The notes beneath the pieces are model-generated. The model was not told the DNA's origin. It ran no database searches and saw only the letters and a program-made list of their open reading frames with translations. Positions 1-6,025 of a DNA stretch of 11,318 nt are shown piece after piece (position 1 is the stretch's first letter; every line of letters begins with the position of its first letter). Location: positions 1-11,318 of the forward strand of contig DAIBSV010000062.1 of NCBI GenBank assembly GCA_027415455.1, read 5' to 3'. Source of the DNA: Nitrospirota bacterium. GTDB lineage: Bacteria; Nitrospirota_A; Leptospirillia; Leptospirillales; Leptospirillaceae. The translations under genes were made by a program, and so were the position numbers.

Positions 1-254
1 GCCCCCCCACCCCCCATCAGGACGGCCGAGGTAAAGAGAAATCCCGCCGACCGGGATGAGAGCCTGCGAGCGGTGAAGCTCCACATGACGAGAACAAGAA
101 GAAGCAACAGCATCGCCCCTTCAACGGAGACGAGAACGGGGCGCCGCAATGAGGACGGGAGATCGAGGTATCTGTTGCCGAGCCAGTATTCGTCGAGCAG
201 ACCCGGTATGGCAAAGATCAGAATGGTCAATCTTGTCCGAAATGGCATCGTCAC
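1..254 (-). CDS. Small membrane protein, C-terminus cut by window edge
   Basis: This is a partial gene; at least 84 residues are visible before it leaves the window. The start could be GTG at 254-252, which overlaps the TGA stop of the upstream TPR gene in a GTGA arrangement and has a GGAG 10 bases ahead of it. ATG at 248-246 (protein beginning MPFRTRLTILIFAIPGLL) is the alternative. Two hydrophobic stretches are visible, around residues 9-20 and 45-57 counted from the ATG; the second is a leucine/valine-rich run (AMLLLLLVLVMW) followed by a basic turn (TARRLSSRS). This indicates an inner-membrane protein. The stop-start overlap implies translational coupling to the TPR protein, so the two may act together at the membrane. 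I do not recognise the family and infer no function. That it is real rests on the uninterrupted frame, the hydrophobic pattern and the overlap. Confidence 0.68.
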   Translation of the reverse strand, partial: MTMPFRTRLTILIFAIPGLLDEYWLGNRYLDLPSSLRRPVLVSVEGAMLLLLLVLVMWSFTARRLSSRSAGFLFTSAVLMGGGG

Positions 255-949
255 GGGGTTTTGGCTCCAGGAGTAGGTGTGGACAAAGACGGAATGGCAG
301 GGGAATCTGTCGACAGATGGGGCCGTCCGGATGTCCCGGGCTTGATGAGTCCGGCTTTCTCCTTTTTCGCCCTGTCGATGATCTGCTGGAAGAATGGACG
401 CTCGGGGGTTTTCGGATCGAGCGTGAGACCCTTTTCAAAGTAGGGCATGGCGTCCATGGCGGTTCCCTGCGTCCAGAGAATGGACCCCAAGGCAAAGTAA
501 GCCGGAGCAAGATTCGGGTCGAGTGCGATCGCCTTTTTGAGCTCCACGATTGAACCGTCCACCTGCTTCACGACCCGGTAGAGCATTCCAAGTTTATAGT
601 GGGCCAACCCGAAGTTCGGATAACGCGCCACGATCGCTTTGTAGTCATCAAGGGCTTCCTTGTAATGTCCGGACGCCAAGGCCTTGTCACCGGCTGTAAA
701 GGGATAGGCGATGACGACCGGTTCGGCCTTCTTGTAAAAATAGGTCATGTAGCCGACGACATATACGGCAAACACAACCCATCCGATCTTCGCCCAGAAT
801 CGAATCTTCGCCTCCTGGATCGTTCCCCGGGATCTCCGGAGAACATAGGACGTCCCCACGGCGGCAAACACAAACGCCACAAGAATCGCCGCGAGCGACA
901 TGCCAAGAAGAGGAAGATTCATGTTGTCGAGAATCGGTCGGGTATTCAT
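251..949 (-). CDS. Membrane-anchored tetratricopeptide-repeat protein
   Basis: A protein of 232 residues starting MNTRPILDNMN. The frame extends two codons further to a GTG, but the AAAGGAG Shine-Dalgarno sits one base from that GTG and seven bases from the ATG at 949-947, so the ATG is chosen. Two transmembrane segments lie at about residues 12-36 and 54-72. A charged loop between them (LRRSRGTIQEAK) is probably cytoplasmic. Three TPR units follow at about 84-113, 114-146 and 148-180, with typical signatures (GHYKEALDDY, AHYKLGMLY, AIALDPNLAPAYFALGSIL, ALDP-type turns). The tail is proline/serine/threonine-rich and probably disordered. TPRs bind other proteins, so this is probably a scaffold or assembly factor at the inner membrane; the partner is unknown. 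It starts about 20 bases after polA ends and overlaps the next membrane gene by 4 bases, so it is very likely co-transcribed with both. Confidence 0.85.
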   Translation of the reverse strand: MNTRPILDNMNLPLLGMSLAAILVAFVFAAVGTSYVLRRSRGTIQEAKIRFWAKIGWVVFAVYVVGYMTYFYKKAEPVVIAYPFTAGDKALASGHYKEALDDYKAIVARYPNFGLAHYKLGMLYRVVKQVDGSIVELKKAIALDPNLAPAYFALGSILWTQGTAMDAMPYFEKGLTLDPKTPERPFFQQIIDRAKKEKAGLIKPGTSGRPHLSTDSPAIPSLSTPTPGAKTP

Positions 950-969
950 CAACACACTCCTTTAAAAAA

Positions 970-3504
970 TCAGACGGGATGGGCCTCCACCCAATCCCGG
1001 CCCGTCCCGAGACGGACTGTAAGGGGAACAGAGAGCGAAACCGCTCCCTCCATGCATTCCCGGACTGCCTCTGAAACCGCCTCGATCTCCTCTTCAGGAA
1101 GTTCGAGCAAAAGCTCGTCGTGGACCTGGATCAACAGGCGGGACTTGGCCCCCATTGTCAAAAGGCGACGGTCAAGATCGACCATCGCCTTCTTGATGAG
1201 ATCGGCCGCCGAACCCTGGAGGACAGAGTTGACTGCCATCCGCTCCCCGTACTCCCGAATTCTGCGATTATCGGACAGAATTTCGGGAATGGGACGGATT
1301 CGTCCCAGGATCGTCGAAATCCGGCCCGTCTTTTCCGCTTCCTTTCGAATCTTTTCAAAATAGGGGCCTACTTCTGAAAAAACACTGAAGTACCGATCGA
1401 TGATGGCCTGGGCTTCGGCGGGTGCAATTCCGAGGTCCTGGGCAAGGCTGAACGAGGACATGCCGTAGAGAATCCCGAAATTGAATGTTTTGGCCCGTCT
1501 CCTCGTTTCGGGGGTCACCGGCTCTCCGAACAGGAGAAGCGCGGTGCGGGAATGAATATCTTGTTTGTCCGCAAATGCTTGCAGCAGAAATGGATCCTGG
1601 CTTAAGTGGGCCAGAAGCCGGAGCTCGATTTGGGAATAGTCGGCCGAGAGAAGCAAGGAACCTTCCGGAGAGACGAAACATCTCCGGATCAGGAGTCCCA
1701 GATCGGTCTTTGCCGGAATGTTCTGGAGATTCGGACCTGAAGAAGAAAGGCGCCCTGTCGCCGCGACAGTCTGGTTGAACTGTCCATGAAGCCGATGGTC
1801 GGGGCCAGTTCCCTCCTCCATGGGAGCAAGGTAGGTCGACAGGAATTTTCTCAGCTGCCGGTATTCCAGAATGAGTCCCGGGAGTGGATGAATCGGGGCA
1901 AGAACCTGCAGGGACTCCTCGTCGGTGGAGGGGGCGCCGCCCTTCTTCCCGGTCTTGCGAGGGGCCGGAAGCCCCAGCTTTCCGAACAGGACCTCTCCCA
2001 CCTGTTTTGGAGAAAGGATGGAGAAGGATCCACCAGCCATCGTGTGGATCTCTTTTTCGAGCCCACCGATCCTCCCTTCGATAGTCCGCCGGACCTCACC
2101 AATCCGGGACCGGCTCACCATGATACCTGCCTGTTCCATCCTGACAAGAACCCGGGCCACCGGAATTTCAATATTGGTCAGAAGAGAGGCAAGGGAGAGT
2201 GCATCAATGCCCCGTTGAAGCTTCTCAAGAACGGCGAAGACGAGGGAGGCTCTCTCTTCGGAACTCTCGGAATTTCCGGCTATGAAAAGCTGATCCCTGA
2301 GAGCTGTCAGACTATAGTCACGGCGCCCGGGATCAAGAAGATAGCCTGCAAGCTCCATATCGAAGGCCGGGAGCGGCTCGTCGCACAGGTGGGGACATCT
2401 CCGGAGAAGGGCTGTGAGGGTCGACGTCCACGTGGAACGGCCAGACCTCAAGACATCCATCCCGGTCCGACAGAGCTCCTCCGGGGATTCGGTCCAACGC
2501 CAGACCTGCCCATCCCAGATCCCGTTTCCCCACTCCGGATCGAAAAGGATGCCCTGAGTCGAAGGAGGGGGAACCGGGTCGCATGTCGAAGAACGGTCAG
2601 GAGTTTTCCCTGTTTTCCGGGCCTGCTTGTCCTTCCATTCGAGAATACGGGCAAGAAGCGTCGCCGTTTCAAGCGATTCAGCCAGCGCGCGAAGATCGTT
2701 TTCATGAGGCACTCCGATCGCCATTGCTTCCGGAGAAGCGTCGGCCTCAATGCCTTCATGAAGAACGGTCACGCTCTTGTTCCTGAGAATCAGATCCCGA
2801 TATTCGATGATTTTTGGCCGGAGACGCTCAGGAAAGACCCTCTCGGGGTGCGCCGCCAGGTCTTCGACATGGAGTCCTCCAGCGAGAAGGGCCGCCGCCG
2901 TTTTAGGTCCGATCCCTGGCACACCGCCGATGTTGTCGACAGAGTCTCCGGTCAAAGCCAGCAGGTCGGAAATCTGATCCGGCTCCACTCCCCATTTTTC
3001 CCTGACCTCCCCTGGGCCAAAGAGCTTCTGGAGCATGGGGTCATAGACCTGTAGACGATCGGACACGAGGGCCAGCAGATCCTTGTCTGTGGAAAGAACC
3101 AAAACGCGGGAATTCGTCTGCTCCAGAAGCCATCGGCGGGCCAGGGCCGCAATGGTGTCGTCGGCCTCGTATCCGTCGACCCAGATAAGCGGAATCCCAA
3201 GCCCACGGATGAGGGATTCAATAAAGGGAATCTGACGGACAAGGTCGTCTGGAGGGGGTGTCCGGTTAGCCTTTATCTCGGGAAGAATTTCCGTGCGGAC
3301 GTTGCCGACCCGGCTCTCGAATACCACGGCGAGGTATCGGGGCTCAAACAGATTGAGGAGGGAGAGAAGCATGTTTCCAAAAACAGTGAAGGCGCCCGTC
3401 GGAACCCCGGAGCGAGAAACAAAGTTGACCCGACTGTAGTAGGCCCTGAAAATGTAGCCGAATCCGTCCAGAAGAATGAGCGTGCGCTCAGGAAGGGAAC
3501 GCAC
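970..3504 (-). CDS. polA: DNA polymerase I, proofreading-deficient type
   Basis: An 844-residue family-A polymerase that fills gaps, removes primers and supports repair. The 5' nuclease domain covers about 1-290: acidic metal ligands LLDGF (D13), YEADD (D115, D116), STDKD (D140, D142) and TGDSVDN, followed by the helix-hairpin-helix GIGPKTA. The middle domain (about 315-430) is a remnant of the 3'-5' exonuclease. FDMELAGYLLDP keeps one aspartate-like position, but the DxE and YxxxD metal-binding motifs are not visible, as in Taq and Bst polymerases. The polymerase domain (about 440-844) is intact: TGRLSSSGPNLQNIP, motif A DYSQIELR (622-629), motif B RRRAKTFNFGILYG (668-681) and motif C QVHDE (793-797). 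The length is close to Taq (832) and below E. coli (928). The start is GTG; the frame is open back to the ilvE stop with no other ATG, GTG or TTG, and no convincing Shine-Dalgarno precedes the GTG. Confidence 0.97.
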   Translation of the reverse strand: MRSLPERTLILLDGFGYIFRAYYSRVNFVSRSGVPTGAFTVFGNMLLSLLNLFEPRYLAVVFESRVGNVRTEILPEIKANRTPPPDDLVRQIPFIESLIRGLGIPLIWVDGYEADDTIAALARRWLLEQTNSRVLVLSTDKDLLALVSDRLQVYDPMLQKLFGPGEVREKWGVEPDQISDLLALTGDSVDNIGGVPGIGPKTAAALLAGGLHVEDLAAHPERVFPERLRPKIIEYRDLILRNKSVTVLHEGIEADASPEAMAIGVPHENDLRALAESLETATLLARILEWKDKQARKTGKTPDRSSTCDPVPPPSTQGILFDPEWGNGIWDGQVWRWTESPEELCRTGMDVLRSGRSTWTSTLTALLRRCPHLCDEPLPAFDMELAGYLLDPGRRDYSLTALRDQLFIAGNSESSEERASLVFAVLEKLQRGIDALSLASLLTNIEIPVARVLVRMEQAGIMVSRSRIGEVRRTIEGRIGGLEKEIHTMAGGSFSILSPKQVGEVLFGKLGLPAPRKTGKKGGAPSTDEESLQVLAPIHPLPGLILEYRQLRKFLSTYLAPMEEGTGPDHRLHGQFNQTVAATGRLSSSGPNLQNIPAKTDLGLLIRRCFVSPEGSLLLSADYSQIELRLLAHLSQDPFLLQAFADKQDIHSRTALLLFGEPVTPETRRRAKTFNFGILYGMSSFSLAQDLGIAPAEAQAIIDRYFSVFSEVGPYFEKIRKEAEKTGRISTILGRIRPIPEILSDNRRIREYGERMAVNSVLQGSAADLIKKAMVDLDRRLLTMGAKSRLLIQVHDELLLELPEEEIEAVSEAVRECMEGAVSLSVPLTVRLGTGRDWVEAHPV

Positions 3505-3568
3505 CCATTCGGGTGGAGCCGGCTTGCCTTTGGTCTTTTGAAGGGCAGCCGTGGCAACAATCCTTTCA

Positions 3569-3574
3569 TTTATA
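3569..3574 (-). promoter_or_regulatory. Possible -10 box upstream of polA
   Basis: On the minus strand TATAAA lies 65 bases before the polA GTG, in the 126-base gap after ilvE. The sequence 17 bases further upstream (GTATCA) matches the -35 consensus poorly. It could give polA a supply independent of the amino-acid gene ahead of it, but the evidence is one box only. Confidence 0.25.
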
Positions 3575-3604
3575 GATCCGGCAGAGGCGGATGATACGAG
3601 GAGA

Positions 3605-3625
3605 GCCCCTTCCGGTGAAAGGGGC
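3605..3625 (-). terminator. Hairpin between ilvE and polA, possible weak terminator or attenuator
   Basis: GCCCCTT (3605-3611) pairs with AAGGGGC (3619-3625) across a 7-base loop, starting only a few bases after the ilvE stop codon. Seven mostly G-C pairs would form in either transcript. No run of T follows on either strand, so a classic intrinsic terminator is not supported. It may reduce read-through from ilvE into polA or stabilise the ilvE 3' end. Confidence 0.35.
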
Positions 3626-3630
3626 CCCCT

Positions 3631-4563
3631 TCAGGGAACCAGCTTCGGAGAGACGGTGGTCCGCCACTCCGGGTGGCGTGGAGTATTGCCTCGTGCGATG
3701 TCGAAGAACAGTGACTGAAGACGCTGAGTTAATGGTCCCGGTTTGCCAGATCCGATCGGTCTGTCATCAATTTCCCGGATCGGAGTCAGTTCAGCGGCCG
3801 TCCCCGTAAAGAAAGCCTCGTCCGCAAGGTAGAGATCGTCTCTGGTCAGAGCCTCCTCGGACACCGGGATCCCTTCCTCTCTGGCCAGGGCCATCACGGA
3901 GTGTCGGGTTATTCCATCCAGGACGGAACGGAGAGGGGGGGTCTTTAGAACCCCCTTTTTGACGATGAAGATGTTTTCTCCCGGCCCTTCAGCCACCATT
4001 CCGTCACTGTCAAGAAGGATCGCCTCGTCGTAGCCGGCGCCCTTGACCTCCCATTTGGCCAGCTGAGAGTTCACGTAATGGGCGGACACCTTTGCACGGG
4101 CAAGAAAATTATTCACGCCGAACCGGGCATAGGAGCTCACCTTTGCCCTGATCCCCCGGGAAAGCCCCTCCTCTCCGAGGTAGGTCCCCCACTCCCAAGC
4201 TGCGATGGAGAGACGCACAGGATTCTTCCGGGCGTAAATCCCCATATCCCCGTATCCGATAAAGATGATCGGCCGGATGTAGCATGACTCTAGACCATTT
4301 TCTGATACCACGCGGCATGTGGCGTCCATCACATCCTTGAGTGACCAGGAACACGCCATCTGCATCACTCTGGCCGAGTTCAGCAGACGTTCTGTGTGTT
4401 CTTCAAGGCGAAAAATGTGGGTTCCGTCCTTCCCCTTGTAAGCCCGAACACCCTCGAAAACCGCCATGCCATAATGCAGAGAGTGTGTCAGCACATGGAC
4501 ATTGGCTTCTTGCCAGGGAACCATTTTGTCGTCCATCCAGATCCAGCGGCTTTCCTTAAGCAT
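3631..4563 (-). CDS. ilvE: Branched-chain amino-acid aminotransferase
   Basis: A 310-residue PLP enzyme of fold type IV that moves the amino group between glutamate and the 2-oxo acids of leucine, isoleucine and valine, the last step of their synthesis in the cytoplasm. Visible family marks are HSLHYGMAVFEGVRAY (28-43), the cofactor lysine K158 in ARAKVSAHYVNSQLAK, DEAILLDSDGMVAEGPGENIF (about 179-199; the conserved glutamate is in AEGPGENIF), the phosphate-contact region VLDGITRHSV (214-223) and FFTGTAAELTPI (251-262). The length is normal. The ATG start has GAGGAG 5 bases upstream. It lies 36 bases after the Bax-inhibitor gene on the same strand. D-amino-acid aminotransferase and aminodeoxychorismate lyase share the fold, but the EGVRAY motif and the length of about 310 favour IlvE. 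A 7-G run (3935-3941) lies in the coding sequence. Confidence 0.95.
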   Translation of the reverse strand: MLKESRWIWMDDKMVPWQEANVHVLTHSLHYGMAVFEGVRAYKGKDGTHIFRLEEHTERLLNSARVMQMACSWSLKDVMDATCRVVSENGLESCYIRPIIFIGYGDMGIYARKNPVRLSIAAWEWGTYLGEEGLSRGIRAKVSSYARFGVNNFLARAKVSAHYVNSQLAKWEVKGAGYDEAILLDSDGMVAEGPGENIFIVKKGVLKTPPLRSVLDGITRHSVMALAREEGIPVSEEALTRDDLYLADEAFFTGTAAELTPIREIDDRPIGSGKPGPLTQRLQSLFFDIARGNTPRHPEWRTTVSPKLVP

Positions 4564-4599
4564 TCGGGCTCCTCAAGGTTAAGAACATGGGGGCGACGA

Positions 4600-5289
4600 T
4601 CATTCCTCGCCCCGAAAGATCTCCAGAAGTCTCAGCAGACTCACAAAGAGATTGAAAACATCCAGGTAGAGGGAGACCACCGCCATGATGGGCGTCAACT
4701 CCTCTTCAGTCGACTCGAGAATGCGGCTCGTATCGAAGAGAATCAACCCCGAAAAAAGAAGGGAGGCGAGACCCGAAACCACCGCCTGAAAAAGGGGAGG
4801 GTGAAAGAAGATCTGCACGACGGAGAGGATGACGACGATGATCAGCCCCGTGAAGAGGAAACTCCCCATAAAGGAAAAGCTTTTCCCGGAAACGATGGCG
4901 TAAAGGGTGAGGGCGAAAAAGATGGCCATCGTCAGAAAAAGGGCATCCGAAACGATAGCGGCCCCTCCTGGCGAGCGAAGAATGGCAAAGAGAAGGGGAC
5001 CCAGAGAAGCTCCCATCAGGGCGGCGAAAAAGGCGGTCACAACCAGGTTGACTCCTGGCACCTTCTGAACGGCCATAAGCAGGAAAAGCGTTCCGAACAT
5101 GGCAATCGCCAGGAGGATGGGGTGAGGTCCAACCACCCTGAGCCCGTTCCCCATTCCCCAAAGGGCTCCCACGCCAGAAGCCAGAAACATGAAGGCCAGC
5201 AAACCGTACACCTTCATCATAAAGCGGTTAAGCGAGGCAGCTGTTCGTCTTCCCTCGACTACAGGGCCGGAAAACATGACGGGTTCCAT
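4600..5289 (-). CDS. Bax inhibitor-1/YetJ (UPF0005) family membrane protein
   Basis: A 229-residue integral membrane protein starting MEPVMFSGPVVEG. The ATG at 5289-5287 is chosen over an in-frame TTG 15 bases upstream because the Shine-Dalgarno GGAG lies between them, 5 bases before the ATG. Seven hydrophobic segments are visible at about 26-46, 57-75, 82-104, 113-133, 141-162, 168-186 and 200-222. The two family signatures are present: FDTSRIL with D186 and SLYLDVFNLFVSLLRLL with D210. In Bacillus YetJ the matching aspartates (D171 and D195, the same spacing of 24) form the pH-sensitive gate of a calcium leak, so a pH-gated cation leak in the inner membrane is a reasonable inference. E. coli relatives are YccA and YbhL; YccA binds the FtsH protease, so membrane-protein quality control is an alternative role. 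It leads the minus-strand block and has a structured leader. Confidence 0.93.
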   Translation of the reverse strand: MEPVMFSGPVVEGRRTAASLNRFMMKVYGLLAFMFLASGVGALWGMGNGLRVVGPHPILLAIAMFGTLFLLMAVQKVPGVNLVVTAFFAALMGASLGPLLFAILRSPGGAAIVSDALFLTMAIFFALTLYAIVSGKSFSFMGSFLFTGLIIVVILSVVQIFFHPPLFQAVVSGLASLLFSGLILFDTSRILESTEEELTPIMAVVSLYLDVFNLFVSLLRLLEIFRGEE

Positions 5290-5306
5290 GAAAACTCCTT
5301 TCAACG

Positions 5307-5325
5307 GTCTCCCTCCTCGGGAGAC
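5307..5325 (-). promoter_or_regulatory. Leader hairpin next to the Bax-inhibitor ribosome-binding site
   Basis: A perfect 7-base stem, GTCTCCC with GGGAGAC, around a 5-base loop. In the minus-strand mRNA the loop reads GAGGA and the stem ends about 11 bases before the GGAG of the Bax-inhibitor gene. It is close enough to affect ribosome access. It is not followed by a T run, so it is not a terminator. Confidence 0.45.
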
Positions 5326-5353
5326 AACAACAGGACAGATCCGAAGACTCGAA

Positions 5354-5394
5354 ACCGGGCAGGATTTCTCCCTATCGAGAAATCCCTACCCGGT
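5354..5394 (-). repeat. Long inverted repeat, strong leader hairpin
   Basis: The arms are 5354-5370 and 5377-5394 with a 6-base loop. Seventeen positions align, with one unpaired base and one mismatch. In a minus-strand transcript that mismatch becomes a G-U wobble, while in a plus-strand transcript it is C against A, so the fold is better suited to minus-strand RNA, that of the Bax-inhibitor gene. It starts about 9 bases after the transcription start predicted from the TATAAA box at 5410-5415. No T run follows. It could be a 5' stabilising hairpin, part of a regulatory leader, or a protein-binding palindrome in DNA. Confidence 0.55.
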
Positions 5395-5409
5395 AATCGT
5401 GTCTCACAA

Positions 5410-5415
5410 TTTATA
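5410..5415 (-). promoter_or_regulatory. Candidate -10 box for the Bax-inhibitor/ilvE/polA block
   Basis: TATAAA on the minus strand, 121 bases before the Bax-inhibitor ATG, matches five of six bases of the sigma-70 -10 box. The -35 position at normal spacing (GTCGCC) does not match, and a better TTGAAG lies 22 bases upstream, which is too far. Placed here, the transcript would begin just before the strong hairpin at 5394-5354. Confidence 0.35.
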
Positions 5416-5504
5416 CTTCCATCTTAAAGCCGGCGACCTTCAAAATCAAGAAAGCGCTACGCTGCCTATATTTCTGAGCCGATGAGGGGCCGATGGACAA
5501 TCCT

Positions 5505-5582
5505 CCCTTACCATGATATCATTTAAATAATTGTGGATAAATAATAATTTAATATTTTTCCATTTTAAGAGATATTCTTTCA
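5505..5582. other. AT-rich island in the divergent intergenic region
   Basis: Together with the entries to its left, this accounts for the 333-base gap between the divergent Bax-inhibitor and lipoprotein genes. The island is far richer in A+T than its surroundings. It holds the perfect 10-base palindrome ATGATATCAT (5513-5522), ATTTAAAT (5521-5528) and a DnaA-box sequence. Promoter elements for the lipoprotein gene on the plus strand probably lie here, but no clear -35/-10 pair stands out. I see no convincing gene: a short minus-strand frame across it has no Shine-Dalgarno and no protein-like composition. Confidence 0.5.
5532..5540 (-). promoter_or_regulatory. Perfect DnaA-box sequence
   Basis: TTATCCACA on the minus strand (TGTGGATAA on plus) is identical to the high-affinity E. 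coli DnaA box and lies inside the AT-rich island. I found no second copy nearby, so this is not evidence of a replication origin. A single box could let DnaA control one of the divergent genes, or could be chance. Confidence 0.35.
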
Positions 5583-5622
5583 AGTTTGAGCCATTCCAAA
5601 CCCGAGGCAATCCGGAGAGCCC

Positions 5623-5919
5623 ATGGCCCTGACAAAGAGACAACGACTTTCAGCTGGAAGTCTCATCCTTTCAATGATCTTCCTTTCTCTCGGCGCATGT
5701 GGTGGGGCCATGCCGGGCTATGGGCCGGCCTACGTTCCGGAGTGCACCTGTTGCTGCGGCGGGGGATTCACTCCCTATGCCTACAAGCAGAGCAACCACT
5801 CTTCGATCGCCGGTCCACCTGTGGCCACAACCATGCTCCACGATACGAAAGGTCCGATGGCCGATATCTCGGCCAATGGAAAGAGCCAGAAAAAGCAGGG
5901 AAAAAGCCCACGGCATTAA
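5623..5919 (+). CDS. Small cysteine-rich lipoprotein
   Basis: A 98-residue protein starting with ATG and preceded by GGAG at 5 bases. The N-terminus is a lipoprotein signal peptide: basic residues (TKRQR), a hydrophobic core (about 12-23) and the lipobox LGAC with C26 as the lipid-carrying cysteine. Glycine follows it, which in the E. coli sorting rule favours the outer membrane. The mature part is about 73 residues with a tight cluster, CTCCCGGG (C41, C43, C44, C45), that could bind metal or form disulfides, and a basic lysine-rich C-terminus (GKSQKKQGKSPRH). I recognise no family. It heads the plus-strand group, 106 bases before the second lipoprotein and transcribed the same way. The signal peptide and Shine-Dalgarno make it a real gene; its function is unknown. 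Confidence 0.78.
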   Translation: MALTKRQRLSAGSLILSMIFLSLGACGGAMPGYGPAYVPECTCCCGGGFTPYAYKQSNHSSIAGPPVATTMLHDTKGPMADISANGKSQKKQGKSPRH

Positions 5920-6025
5920 CAGCTCTCTCGGCCATAAAACCTAATTGGGAAAGAGGAAATGGACTGACTCCTGATGACAGCCCACAGACGATTCGATGAC
6001 AAAAACAGATGACCGGGAGGTTCTT

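Noticed and set aside
599..1363. Plus-strand 254-codon frame opposite the TPR gene and polA
   Set aside because: It is antisense across the gap between two well-supported genes, and the product is Arg/Ser-rich without motifs.
1786..3054. Plus-strand open frame of 422 codons opposite polA
   Set aside because: It lies wholly antisense to an unmistakable polA, is very rich in Arg, Pro, Gly and Ser with no domain pattern, and has no ribosome-binding site. It is a by-product of GC-rich codon use.
5354..5394. Intrinsic terminator
   Set aside because: The stem is strong but neither side is followed by a run of T, and no gene ends close upstream on either strand.
4396..5427. Plus-strand open frame of 343 codons opposite ilvE and the Bax-inhibitor gene
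   Set aside because: The translation is a low-complexity run of Lys, Glu, Gly, His and Asp, the mirror of hydrophobic codons on the other strand, and it spans two real genes and their gap.
5505..5582. Replication origin
   Set aside because: Only one DnaA box is visible, and no dnaA, dnaN or gidA lies nearby. A single box in AT-rich DNA is not enough.
5446..5643. Minus-strand 65-codon frame in the divergent intergenic region
   Set aside because: It crosses the AT-rich island and the start of the lipoprotein gene, and has no Shine-Dalgarno and no recognisable composition or signal.
5996..6025. ATG at 5996 as the start of the second lipoprotein
   Set aside because: No Shine-Dalgarno precedes it and it would add an acidic stretch before the signal peptide. 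The GTG at 6026 has GGGAGG at ideal spacing.
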